DNA from: Prostheceraeus crozeri
Taxonomy: Eukaryota; Platyhelminthes; Polycladida; Euryleptidae
Length of the DNA: 64,000 bases
NCBI GenBank assembly: GCA_907163375.1
Contig: CAJQUW010010320.1
Location: 124,001 to 188,000 of the forward strand
Direction of reading: 5' to 3'
Below the pieces are notes generated by a model. The model was not told the origin of the DNA. It saw only the letters and a list, made by a program, of their open reading frames with translations, and searched no databases. Both the position numbers and the translations under genes were made by a program. Within the stretch, counting starts at the first letter, position 1; the number at the start of each line of letters is the position of its first letter. This document shows, in pieces, positions 35,401 through 46,304 of the stretch.

Positions 35401-38282
35401 CCCAGGTTCATGACCATTTTCAATGGTTATCCAGGGGCATATTGGAATTCCCGGCTTTTCCCGGATTGTCGACACCCGGGCTTATGATTGTCCCAGGTTC
35501 ATGACCATTTTCAAGGGTCTTCCAGGGGCATATTGGAATTCCCGGCTTTTCCCGGATTGTCGATACCCGGGCTTATGATTGTCCCAGGTTCATGGCCATT
35601 TTCAAGGGTTTTCCAGGGGCATATTGGAATTCCCGGCTTTTCCCGGATTGATGACACCCGGGCTTATGATTGTCCCAGGTTCATGACCATTTTCAAGGGT
35701 TTTCCAGGGGCATATTGGAATTCCCGGCTTTCCCCGGATTGTCGATACTCTGGCTTATGATTGTCCCAGGTTCATGACCATTTTCAAGGGTTTTCCAGGG
35801 GCATATTGGAATTCCCGGCTTTTCCCGGATTGTCGACACCCGGGCTTATGATTGTCGCGCAGTCGTGATCATCTTCAAGGGTTATCCAGGGGCATATTGG
35901 AATTCCCGGCTTTTCCCGGATTGTCGACACCCGGGCTTATGATTGTCCCAGGTTCATGACCATTTTCAAGGGTTTTCCAGGGGCATATTGGAATTCCCGG
36001 CTTTCCCCGGATTCTCGACACCCGGGCTTATGATTGCACCGGGTTCATGACCATTTTCAAGGGTTTTCCAGGGGCATATTGGAATTCCCGGATTGTCGAC
36101 ACCGGGCTTATGATTGTCCCAGGTTCATGACCATTTTCAAGGGTCTTCCAGGGGCATATTGGAATTCCCGGCTTTTCCCGGATTGTCGACACCCGGGCTT
36201 ATGATTGTCCCAGGTTCATGACCATTTTCAAGGGTTTTCCAGGGGCATATTGGAATTCCCGGATTGTCGACACCCGGGCTTATGATTGTCCCAGGTTCAT
36301 GACCATTTTCAATGGTTATCCAGGGGCATATTGGAATTCCCGGCTTTTCCCGGATTGTCGACACCCGGGCTTATGATTGTCCCAGGTTCATGACCATTTT
36401 CAAGGGTCTTCCAGGGGCATATTGGAATTCCCGGCTTTTCCCGGATTGTCGATACCCGGGCTTATGATTGTCCCAGGTTCATGGCCATTTTCAAGGGTTT
36501 TCCAGGGGCATATTGGAATTCCCGGCTTTCCCCGGATTGTCGATACTCTGGCTTATGATTGTCCCAGGTTCATGACCATTTTCAAGGGTTTTCCAGGGGC
36601 ATATTGGAATTCCCGGCTTTCCCCGGATTGTCGACACCCTGGCTTATGATTGTCCCAGGTTCATGACCATTTTCAAGGGTTTTCCAGGGGCATATTGGAA
36701 TTCCCGGCTTTCCCCGGATTGTCGATACTCTGGCTTATGATTGTTCCAGGTTCATGACCATTTTCAAGGGTTTTCCAGGGGCATATTGGAATTCCCGGCT
36801 TTTCCCGGATTGTCGACACCCGGGCTTATGATTGTCCCAGGTTCATGACCATTTTCAAGGGTTTTCCAGGGGCATATTGGAATTCCCGGCTTTTCCCGGA
36901 TTGTCGACACCCGGGCTTATGATTGTCCCAGGTTCATGACCATTTTCAATGGTTTTCCAGGGGCATATTGGAATTCCCGGCTTTTCCCGGATTGTCGACA
37001 CCCGGGCTTATGATTGTCCCAGGTTCATGACCATTTTCAATGGTTTTCCAGGGGCATATTGGAATTCCCGCCTTTTCCCGGATTCTCGACACCCGGACTT
37101 ATGATTGTCCCGCAGTCATGACCATTTTCAAGGGTTTTCCAGGGGCATATTGGAATTCCCGGCTTTTCCCGGATTGTCGACACCCTGGCTTATGATTGTC
37201 CCAGGTTCATGACCATTTTCAAGGGTTTTCCAGGGGCATATTGGAATTCCCGGCTTTTCCCGGATTGTCGATACCCTGGCTTATGATTGTCCCAGGTTCA
37301 TGACCATTTTCAATGGTTTTCCAGGGGCATATTGGAATTCCCGCCTTTTCCCGGATTCTCGACACCCGGGCTTATGATTGTCCCAGGTTCATGACCATTT
37401 TCAATGGTTTTCCAGGGGCATATTGGAATTCCCGCCTTTTCCCGGATTCTCGACACCCGGGCTTATGATTGTCGCGCAGTCATGACCATTTTCAATGGTT
37501 TTCCAGGGGCATATTGGAATTCCCGCCTTTTCCCGGATTCTCGACACCCTGGCTTATGATTGTCCCAGGTTCATGACCATTTTCAAGGGTCTTCCAGGGG
37601 CATATTGGAATTCCCGGCTTTTCCCGGATTGTCGACACCCGGGCTTATGATTGTCGCGCAGTCATGACCATTTTCAATGGTTTTCCAGGGGCATATTGGA
37701 ATTCCCGCCTTTTCCCGGATTCTCGACACCCTGGCTTATGATTGTCCCAGGTTCATGACCATTTTCAAGGGTCTTCCAGGGGCATATTGGAATTCCCGGC
37801 TTTTCCCGGATTGTCGATACCCTGGCTTATGATTGTCCCAGGTTCATGACCATTTTCAAGGGTTTTCCAGGGGCATATTGGAATTCCCGGCTTTTCCCGG
37901 ATTGTCGACACCCGGGCTTATGATTGTCCCAGGTTCATGACCATTTTCAAGGGTTTTCCAGGGGCATATTGGAATTCCCGGCTTTTCCCGGATTGTCGAT
38001 ACCCTGGCTTATGATTGTCCCAGGTTCATGACCATTTTCAATGGTTTTCCAGGGGCATATTGGAATTCCCGGCTTTTCCCGGATTGTCGATACCCTGGCT
38101 TATGATTGTCCCAGGTTCATGACCATTTTCAAGGGTTTTCCAGGGGCATATTGGAATTCCCGGCTTTTCCCGGATTGTCGACACCCGGGCTTATGATTGT
38201 CGCGCAGTCGTGATCATCTTCAAGGGTTATCCAGGGGCATATTGGAATTCCCGGCTTTTCCCGGATTGTCGACACCCTGGCT
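32474..38282 (+). repeat. 91/81-bp satellite array, about 64 copies
   Basis: The 91-bp unit contains CCCAGGTTCATGACCATTTT, CAAGGGTTTTCCAGGGGCAT, ATTGGAATTCCCGGC, TTTTCCCGGATTGTCGACAC and CCGGGCTTATGATTGT. A recurrent 81-bp form lacks the 10 bases CTTTTCCCGG, consistent with slippage between two neighbouring CCCGG words. Another variant replaces CCCAGGTTCATGAC with CGCGCAGTCGTGA. The array fills most of the DDX23 intron between exons 39286-39513 and 31470-31853. Open frames of 60-90 codons on both strands are by-products of the repeat. Confidence 0.95.
34186..36540 (+). repeat. 890-bp higher-order repeat inside the 91-bp satellite
   Basis: The same ordered set of ten units (eight of 91 bp and two of 81 bp, total 890 bp) recurs. 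For example, the segment at 34598-34870 is repeated at 35488-35760 and, diverging at its right end, from 36377. The GCACCGGG variant appears at about 34255, 35145 and 36045. About two and a half to three near-identical blocks indicate a recent duplication of large segments. Confidence 0.85.
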
Positions 38283-39285
38283 ATTGTCTTCTAAGCGTTG
38301 ATGAAATGTGGTTGAATTAGATTGTCGACCTTCGAAGCCTCAAAATCGCTGCCGGCTTGAAGAATGAGAACCAATACTTCAAATTGTTAAGTCTTCAACA
38401 TTGGACATGAAAACAATGTTTATCGTTGCATTTACTTCGAACAGACGCCTTTCGATACAATCTCCCTTCCAAAAACAACGATTGACAATGAAATGTCATC
38501 AAATTCGCGTACCAAACCGGGAACAAATGGAGGTCCGTGATCAAATTCCGCGATGTTCCTTAGACAGAAGGATGTCAGACCCCACAATTCAAGAATTGTG
38601 AATGAATTCTTCGAGGAGGGAGGAATTCAGAAGCTTTGGCAAAAATCCTTTCAGTCCGGATTCACGCGACAGCTTCTTGTTTTCGTGAAGAAGATTTTGT
38701 AATGCGCCAGTTTAGATGCTGAATGTGCGCCGTTGCAGCGGTTGAGGTCGCCTAGCGAAGATGTTTTGAAAAAAAACTGAAGAATCTGCTGTTGATCAAA
38801 AAGCCTGCTATATTGCGGATTAAAACTTAGACTATGACACACTGCATTTTTCTTATTCACTGATGGTTCCTGGCGAAAATGGTCTTTTTGAAACAAGCTG
38901 TCCTATGGAAAGCTGCAAAATATAATTTCAACGACAGAAACGTTTACAGCAACAGATACAACTTAGGTTTCTGTTGTAATTTTGGCCAGAAAGTCAATAG
39001 TCTTGAGTTCGTGAAAATAGACCTACTTTCATACTGTCAGTGGTTGTTGAGTCCTCGGCTAAAATTTCATCAGAAGCACAGGTCTTAGATGTTCCTGAAA
39101 ACGGTTCTGTTATTAGAATTATATAAATCCGCCCTTCACTTGGACAGTTTTAGGAAGATCATTTTGACTTGACACCTTTGCGCTAAATTCACGATATTTT
39201 AGCTGCTTTGTTCACTTGAACTTCTGACTTAGAATGCTACAAACATGAATGAAAATTCGTCAATTCCGGAGGTCATCAAACTCAC
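38283..39285. other. Intron sequence, nothing recognised
   Basis: Non-coding stretch between the 91-bp array and exon 39286-39513 (donor side of the intron, minus strand). Short open frames on both strands resemble nothing known. Confidence 0.45.
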
Positions 39286-39513
39286 CCAGATAGCGCTCCT
39301 TGATAGCGTTCTCCTCCATCACCTTCATTCCTTGCGTCTGCGACGGTTGTTGGTTGTTGCGATCTGGAGAACGGTCTCGACCTCTGTCCCTCCCTCTGTC
39401 ACGGTCACGGTCTCGACCTCGATCTCTGTCTCGATCACGGTCCCTGTCACGGTCGCGGTCGCGGTCTCTGTCACGATCACGGTCTCTGTACAGATCTCTG
39501 TCACGATCGAAAT
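39286..39513 (-). CDS. DDX23: DDX23/PRP28 exon with Arg-Asp repeat region
   Basis: On the minus strand this exon runs from a TTTTCAG acceptor to a TCTGG|GTGAGT donor and encodes about 40 residues of alternating Arg-Asp (runs such as DRDRDRDRD). A Gln/Asn-rich spacer ([10 protein letters not shown]) and NAIKERYLG follow. The last segment matches human AIKERYLGG, which immediately precedes GIKK of the next exon, fixing identity and phase. Human DDX23 has an RS/RD/RE-rich N-terminal domain that is phosphorylated by SRPK kinases; the charged tract here is probably the same kind of domain, though it lies closer to the helicase core. Preceding exons (the segment equivalent to human LSLEELLAKKK and the start codon) were not found up to 64000. 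On the plus strand the tract reads as an open Ser/Arg or Val/Thr frame, which is a shadow. Confidence 0.9.
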
Positions 39514-39654
39514 CTGAAAATTAACGGAAAAGATCAGTTCATGCTGTCTAGATCATCTTTCAAGCCACAGTATCATTCGTTTCACGTGTTTCTTCCAGAT
39601 GTTGAATTTATGCTCAATTTCCATTGATGCAGAGTTTTGAAAGCCTATGTACTA

Positions 39655-40735
39655 CAGTATAATACCGTTATAATGTACACTGGTGATTGAAATAAGTGTC
39701 CGTTACATCAGGGTAAGGCATTTTTCATAATAACCATAAAGACTGCTTTCTCTATTCACCTCATCTTCATGGAACTAAAGGTTACCAGAAAACGCATATC
39801 GATTACAGAGTGTCATATACAAGTCATTTACTTTCAAGGTTATTGTTACAACTTGCAATTTCAATATTCAAATTGCTCGTTATTTGGATGTAGCTGATAG
39901 AATAGGACAGGTTCTTAATTCGTGTTGAAGACATCACAGCCGGATTCTGTTTGAGGGAGCTATGTATAAGATATACCATGATATTTTTTATGGGAGTTAT
40001 TTAGATAACTCCCTTTGATTTGAATTGCAAATTTGTTTGTGATCAACGCATCATAGAATTCTATGTGGCCGATAGACACATAGATATCCATATGGATATT
40101 TTAGCTGTATTCACTGTTTGATAATAGAAAATACCATACACATAGATATTTTTGATGGAATTCCATGGAAATAACTACCGGAAAATAGTTAATATCATGG
40201 TATATATTATCAATGTCTACTCAAAATCTTCATGGTTTCCCTGCTTTCCCTAGTTCTGTCGTTGAAGCTGTAAGTTTTGTAATTTCACGATGAGACTGTA
40301 ACGTGTTTATTGTAGTTTGCAATACATCGTAAATTCCACTTGAGGATTGCACTTTCTTGAGTTAGAATGCGAGGGACGACGTTGTTTGTGCGACATGCTG
40401 AAGACGCTGGCATCAAACTCTGTTTTGAATTTTCAATACCACAATTCTCTGAATAAGCTCGAATTTCATTAGTTGCAAATACTCCCAACACTCATTGAGA
40501 AAATCTACTACCGTTAGTTGTACGTCAGGTAGTGCATTAAAGTCATCAATCATTTGCACGTTAATTTTCAAGGGAATTAAATCTTCGTCCGTTATATCCA
40601 CTTGAACTCTATACCGTGAACACGAGGGTGTTCTTATATTAAAAATGTAGGATACTTTGTGGGGAATGTTTGGCGTGTCCGTTGTAACCGAATGTACGTA
40701 TTATCCCACGTACGCTATAACGGGAATATGATGCA
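39655..40735 (-). mobile_element. Possible decayed DNA transposon (pogo/Tigger-like style)
   Basis: The left part has CAGTATAATACCGTTATAAT and GTCCGTTA, and the right part GTCCGTTGTAACCG and CGCTATAACGGG, a style seen at pogo/Tigger ends. Between them on the minus strand, two overlapping frames (40285-40601) read IPLKINVQMIDDFNALPDV and, in another frame, AYSENCGIENSKQSLM and VVPRILTQESAILKWNLRC. These look like fragments of one decayed coding region. I do not recognise the protein firmly, and the ends do not form a clean inverted repeat. Confidence 0.3.
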
Positions 40736-41259
40736 CTTCATTCTGTGCGAAGAACATTGAATTTGCACAACTCATTCAATGAAAACATTGAAAATTTAGT
40801 TTTATTCGACCGGTTGCGGAGAAGGGTCGATCAACATTAAAAAACAAAGAAACTAATCAAATCACATCATAGATTCTTCATGATTTTCTGTAGTTCACCC
40901 GACAATTGTAGACTTGCTACTGTATTCTTCAAAATTGAATACATCTAATGTAATATGCTGCGTCTGGCCTGCATACATGAATCATGCCAATGACTTATTT
41001 TTCATCAAAGCTTCAGGGAAGAGGACGAATTTGTGCACCCAAGATGTCCCTCAACAGAAGATTGAAGACGAAGAAGGAAGAAAGAAAAGTGGGCATGATA
41101 ACGCAATCTAACTAAATGACATTGTATGACGGTGAAGCAGAAAGATAAATAACTGTATAACCATGTACAGAAACACTGAAAACTAAAATGCGGTGGTAAA
41201 TGATGAATAGACAAGAGGATGCAAATAGCTATGTGTAAGTAGGATCCAATAGCTGTATA

Positions 41260-41903
41260 CAGGGTTTTTTTCGTCGTCGAGCCTCCCGCCAAGTGGCGGA
41301 AATCGCTCAAAAAATTTCCGCCACTAAAATGATGGCTTGAAGAGAGCTATATTTGGATCTTTTCAGTTGTACCACCACAGAACAATCCGCCTTAACATTC
41401 ACCACTTTTCCTCAGTCAGTGATTCTGACCTGAATCAGTCATATCGTATAAAAAGAATGGAATCTTCGCCATAAAAACTGCTAGCCCTTCCATCGAGCGT
41501 CAGTGCCAGCTCAACTTGTGCGATAATGGTGACGAGTCTGTCTGGCACCTAACCATAATGCCAAATGAAATAGGCCTACAATGTGACTAGAAATGGATAA
41601 TGTTGATATATGTAGGCCCAAATTCTAACCATAGCACGCAGGTAAGACAGGCCGGCCCTTTAGACCCATTTTTATGATGCCATGTTCCAATAAGTAACAC
41701 AAGAAATACATGTAGCTTACATATGAATTTCTATGCATTTTTCATGAAAATGTTTGGTGCGAATGGGAAAGAGTCAGACAGGCTTTCCTAACAGCGTGCA
41801 TCGGACCTCTGCAGATCAACAAAACAGACAATTAGCTGATAACAAGCCACCATGAGAAAGAAAAAATCATTTGGCGGAAAAGGATTGGCGGAAAAAAACC
41901 CTG
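41260..41903. mobile_element. Non-autonomous hAT element with GGCGGAA-rich ends
   Basis: A perfect 8-bp target duplication, GCTGTATA (41252-41259 and 41904-41911), flanks the inverted termini CAGGGTTTTTTTC (left) and CAGGGTTTTTTTC (right, inverted). Inside the left end are CCGCCAAGTGGCGGAAA and TTTCCGCCACT; inside the right end, TTTGGCGGAAAAGGATTGGC and GGAAAA. The rest is AT-rich without a transposase. This is the cleanest hAT footprint in the window. Confidence 0.9.
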
Positions 41904-41911
41904 GCTGTATA

Positions 41912-42718
41912 ACTCATAACGAAAAACAATGTCAAAAACCAAGATAACAAGACAAAAGACGCTTCAAGTTATAAACTCTCTACAGAGAGATTAGTGGAAG
42001 TTTGTTGACGGCTCTTTTGAGAGCTTCAACAGTGACAGATGTTGGGAATACCTCCAAAGGAAGCCTATTCAACAACTTTGCTGTCCTACGAAAGAAGGAT
42101 CTCTTCGAATGTTCTGTTGGACAAAGAGGAATAGTGACCAGGCACTTCCTCTTATGCATCTGGTGAAAGAATCATTAAAGATTTCTATCCAAAATTGAGT
42201 CTATCGCATACAGTGTGTGTTATAGAGCAAAGTAGATGGGTCAGACTGATGTCGGCCTCATGATGAAATCCACAAACTTCCGCTGCATATGATGGCTTCT
42301 ACTTGATTTGAAACCTTTTCATTTGTGTTGACTTAGAATATGAAAGTTGTTATCCATAAAAGCACATAAACAACACATCATCAAAATCGTGCAAATTCAT
42401 TTATCACGGGAAGTTATTTTGTCATCATTGACAGACTATTAGTCCGTGAGTTACTGACACTATATTCCTAAATTCGCACACAAAGGGTTTAACAGCATGG
42501 ATTTGTAGATCTTGAAGCGCTGAATACAAAAATCAAATTCTGAAGTGTCACAGCCAGTTGCTGTCGGTTATAGGCATGGTTAAAGGATTCTCATTGGAAT
42601 CCAATGGTAAAATTCAAGAAATGTCTATGGATTGTGAAACACTTGGCAATTTTCGTGCATTTTCTTTTGCAGAAAAGAAACTATTTATCAGAATGCCATG
42701 AAATTTGAAACATGATTG
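41912..42718. other. Non-coding sequence, nothing recognised
   Basis: AT-rich stretch between the GGCGGAA element and the hairpin at 42719. Only chance open frames were seen. Confidence 0.4.
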
Positions 42719-42922
42719 AGTTCAGAACATCAACTTCGATATAAAAGTTGAAGTGAGTCACATGATTCAGTATCTGATGTCTGAGAGCCTCTAAAAAATG
42801 AGAAAAATCGCCAAAATTAAGTCAAAATATGAAATTTACTCATTTTGTAGAGGCCCTCAAACATCAGATACTGAATCATGTGACTCACTTCAACTTTTAT
42901 ATCGAAGTTGATGTTCTGAACT
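42719..42922. repeat. Hairpin/foldback with ~90-bp arms next to the hAT end
   Basis: The arm starting GTTCAGAACATCAACTTCGA (42720) is repeated inverted from 42921 back to about 42833, with about 95% identity and a loop of about 24 bases. The right edge of the hairpin coincides with the first bases of the hAT left terminus (CTAGAGTTTC). Confidence 0.8.
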
Positions 42923-43412
42923 AGAGTTTCTAAAAAAACCGGTTTTCGAGCTAACCGATTATTCGAATATTTTTTCACAACTATTCGAAAACCGGTTTTA
43001 AAACCGGTTTTGTAAATTTCATGATACTTATGGCGTTGTTCATTATTTATCATATTACAAGAAAATATCTGTACCTTCACTTACGCAGCAGTGATTTATG
43101 TGTGTAGAAGACTGTTATTAGGCCTTTCTTTTTTCGATATTGACATTAGGCTATAGTTGTATTGGTGTATAGCAAGAATTTTAATAGACATGTGTGTTCG
43201 TGTTCTAGTGATCTATTGATGCCGCAGTTTGAAGCTGAGGGTTGAAAACTTAGTAAAATGAAAAGAATCATGGGCACTGATCAAAATCATTTAATGCAAT
43301 ACTCAGTAAACAGAACATGACACTAAATAGCAAATCGCTATTTCACTTATTAAATTGAATGAATTACTAGGAAAGCAATCAAAATGAACAAAGCGTGTGT
43401 AGAGGATGTCGA

Positions 43413-44282
43413 TCACTTTGAATAATATCCTTTAAGAAATTGTAGAGAATCAATAGTAGTGTCACCAAGGCGACTTCGAACTTTGGAAACAAATCCACCA
43501 CTGATTGAAAAGGATCGCTCGACTTCAACTGTAGTAGGAGACACAGTGATAATGGCATCTCTGATCAGTTTCAGATTTTTTGGTAGGCAATTCGTCGCCT
43601 CGAAAAGGTTCATTTCCTTTCGCAGAGCGCTTTGGTCTTGCGAAGAAGTTGTGGATGTTGTTGCTTCGACAATAGATTGATGAAGTTCATCGCGCAATCT
43701 CGTTGTGTTCGGTTTCACAGCTTCGGGATCATGTTGTGAGAATGCTTCGATCTCAGTTGTCTGTTCACTGCTCCCTATGAAAAGCCTCGACCATATTCGT
43801 TTCAGTGACTTCTCTAGATTTCCCCGAGATGGCATCACCTGAAACTGAAGTTCACAGGTCTCATGAAGGCTGGCAGGTCGGGTGAGGTATTTTAGCTGAC
43901 TCGTCAGATCGTCATTTCGTCTTTCCGTGATGTACTCTAGCATCTCATTATATAGAGCTGTTGCTAATGGTCCAGGGATTTGACTCACTTTCTTCAACAT
44001 GAATCTGTTGATGCCATCAGCAGTAAGAAGAGTTGCATCCCGTTTGCCTAGTGCTTTGACGCCAATTTTGACTGGTTCAAGCAGCAGCGCAAGGTTTTCA
44101 AAGAGGTCCCATTCTTTTTCTGTAAGGGTTGCGGGAACATCTGTCAAATCGAGTGACGCCTTGAGAAGACAGTTCTTCAGTTTCACGAATCTCTAAATCA
44201 TGTCATACAGACTATTCCAGCATATCTTGATGTCGATTAAAAGACCAAGTTCATAACCGAGTTCCTGTTTTACATACTTTTG
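43413..44282 (-). pseudogene. hAT transposase, C-terminal part with dimerisation domain
   Basis: Resumes after the Penelope-like insertion with LQKYVKQELGYELGLLIDIK and CWNSLYDMI (the RWNS motif with Arg replaced by Cys), an in-frame TAG at about 44193, then RFVKLKNCLLKASLDL. The end contains SPTTVEVERSFSISGGFVSK, VRSRLGDTTIDSLQFLKGYY, the hAT C-terminal dimerisation domain (PPTSxxxERxFS...). With one frameshift, one stop and a 1-kb insertion, the gene is inactive but still easily recognised, so its death is not ancient. Confidence 0.9.
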
Positions 44283-45279
44283 CAAGTCCAAAAGAAAAAC
44301 ACACCAGTGTAATATAGCCAAAGCTGCTGTATTACTAAAATTCTCAAACCGCCTTGTTCAAGAGTGCACGAGGAATGAACTACGTAAGCGAGCGCGCCGA
44401 CGACCACTTATCAGCAGAGGGTCACGTGATCGACATCGGCGCAGACAACGAGACGGCAGTACATGGGTGCAAGCGCACTCATGAACAGCAAAGGGTAAAT
44501 GACAGGATAAGAAAAAGGAAGTTTAAAATACAATGTCCTTCAGCTCCTCACGTTCCTGACGGGAATTGATGCTGGGCTGCCTCTTTTTTGTTTCTATAGC
44601 CTCAAGTATTCTCAGCGATGTCATTTGATGCTCACGGCTAAGTATTTCTGTTTGAAAACTGCTTTTACAAGTAAGTTTATGTTTGAAAACTGAGCTGCTC
44701 CTCGAATTTATGTGTTCACGCACCCTGATGTGGAGAGGCCGAATAGTGCTGCCAATATACAACTTACCACAGCTGCTACACTTCATCTGGTACACACAAT
44801 TGGTGACATGACACAACTTGTTGTCCTTTACAGGACAGTTCTTCAGCTTGCATTCATCAGCTTCCTCCTTCTTCCTGAGGACGTCTCTTAGTGTTCTTGT
44901 CTTATGATACATCTTGACTGGGAGGTCATTTTGCTGCAGCACCCTGTTGATGTTCCTATTCAGCTGGTCGGAAACGTACGGCATCTTCAGGAAAATAGGG
45001 TCTTCAATGCGCTTTATGGTTTTTCTCTTTCTCTTGAAGTTCGGCTTCACAGGAACGATTTGCTGAGGCACATTACAAGGATAGCCGTTGCTCTTCAAAA
45101 TATTTTTGAAGTCTTTTAAGATTGGAGGCGAGGTCTCTACTATCTGTACATCTTTCTCTAATGCGAACTACCTCGTTTCGGATGATATTCCTTTTCGTTT
45201 GTGAAGGTAGGGCCGAGTCACAATGCACAAACAAGGGTGCTGTTGGATTGCTGCTAAGGGATAATTTCAACTTGCTGAA
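44283..45279 (-). mobile_element. Penelope-like element, 5'-truncated, inserted in the hAT transposase
   Basis: A 9-bp duplication of the hAT coding sequence, ATACTTTTG (44274-44282 and 45280-45288), brackets about 1 kb of unrelated sequence. On the minus strand it begins with PTAPLFVHCDSALPSQTKRN, the end of a Penelope reverse transcriptase, and IIRNEVVRIRERCTDSRDLA. After one frameshift it continues with ILKSNGYPCN and a C-terminal GIY-YIG endonuclease (VYQMKCSSCGKLYIGST, LHIRVREHINS, EAIETKKRQPSINSRQE). About 240 bp of 3' sequence follows. Most of the reverse transcriptase is missing, as expected of a 5'-truncated retrocopy. Confidence 0.88.
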
Positions 45280-45900
45280 ATACTTTTGTAAGACTTCAAC
45301 TTTCAACGATGATTTTCTGAAATAGTGGGACAGTTGTCGCACTTTTTTGATTGTAGGAAGTATCTGTCCAGTCAGTTGAAGACTTTCACTTCCGAGAATG
45401 TCGTCATCTGTCTCAAAGTCGTCGCTTTCATCGGAAGTTTCACAATCCGATTCATTGGTATCAGTCTCTGTTATTTTGGCATGATAGAGAACATTACAAA
45501 CAGCAAGATGTATACCATGTGCGAGGCAAACTTGATGAAAGCATGGAATCAACACACTTCCCATCCTTTTCATGGCACTGGCACCGTCCGTAACTACAGC
45601 AACAGCATGCTTTTCCATAGAGAGACCAAATTCCTCCAACTTCCGATTAAACACATCGGTGATGTTTTCAGCTGTTAATCTTCCAAACAAGCGAACCATC
45701 TTTAGTTGATGAAGCTCCTCACCGTCATTGCATGAAATGGACATGTAGCGGCGCCGTCGACGAGAAGTCCATTCATCGATCATGTACGAAAAGCGCTGAC
45801 CTCTCTCAATCATCACTCGGAAGTTGTTGGTCATATTTTGGTTGAGATCAGAAGAATGATTATTCAATATTTTAGTCAAGCTAGAAGGACATTTTGGCAT
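45280..45900 (-). pseudogene. hAT transposase, catalytic core part 1
   Basis: Reads FSYMIDEWTSRRRRRYMSIS (first catalytic Asp region), ITDVFNRKLEEFGLSMEK, AVAVVTDGASAMKRMG (second Asp region) and HQVCLAHGIHLAVCNVLY (the conserved CxxH/RW-type segment). An acidic insertion follows, then QILPTIKKVRQLSHYFRKSS and EVLQKYF. At 45280 the coding sequence meets the target duplication of the inserted Penelope-like element, and the open frame runs on into that element. It continues in frame in homology terms at 44282 with LQKYVKQELGYELGLLIDIK. Confidence 0.88.
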
Positions 45901-46304
45901 GGTAAACCCTCGTTCAAGAAATGCTGCACGAAGAAATTCTGAACGATGGCGTTCATGGAGAAGCCATCTATCGCCACAAGCTTCGCTAACACAACGGCGA
46001 TAGAATCATATTCGGCTTTTTTCAGACATTTCTCGATGGTGGATTGCTGAAATCTCTGATTCTTGATTGGAACTTTAGGCTGAGACTCTGATAACTCCAC
46101 CAATTCAGAATCCGAAGCATCGTTATTTCTCGAATCCGCAAATGAAATACAGTGCACTTGACGTAGATGAGCGCGGAGGCTACTTGTAGAACCACCCTTA
46201 ATTGATAGCTTCCGACCACAGCGTTTGCATACTGCATTAGAGCCTTCACGGTCAAAATAGTTCCATACCATACACTGGTTCAAGCGATGCACAGCAGCTC
46301 TCAT
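45876..46304 (-). pseudogene. hAT transposase, N-terminal part with BED zinc finger
   Basis: The start reads MVWNYFDREGSNAVCKRCGR, then LSIKGGSTSSLRAHLRQVH. The Cys-x2-Cys and His-x4-His pattern is a BED-type zinc finger, which in hAT transposases binds the transposon ends. A linker and IEKCLKKAEYDSIAVVLAKL follow, equivalent to the stretch before the catalytic domain in hAT proteins. The frame is lost at about 45890 by a single-base shift; the continuation (FTMPKCPSSLTKIL) is in the next frame. An ATG at 46302-46304 is available as a start. Confidence 0.85.

Noticed and set aside
32588-36649. Many 60-90 codon frames on both strands (SPGVDNPG, FPGAYWNSR).
   Set aside because: By-products of the 91/81-bp satellite; units of 91 bp change frame each time, so no long frame is kept.
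6771-38282. CRISPR array.
   Set aside because: Units are contiguous without unique spacers, the unit lengths are wrong, and the DNA is eukaryotic.
39245-39524. Plus-strand frames rich in Ser/Arg or Thr/Val.
   Set aside because: Shadows of the Arg-Asp exon of DDX23 on the other strand.
44283-44522. Hammerhead ribozyme in the 3' part of the Penelope-like element, as known for this group.
   Set aside because: CTGATAAG is present on the minus strand, but no matching GAAA core and stem arrangement could be drawn.
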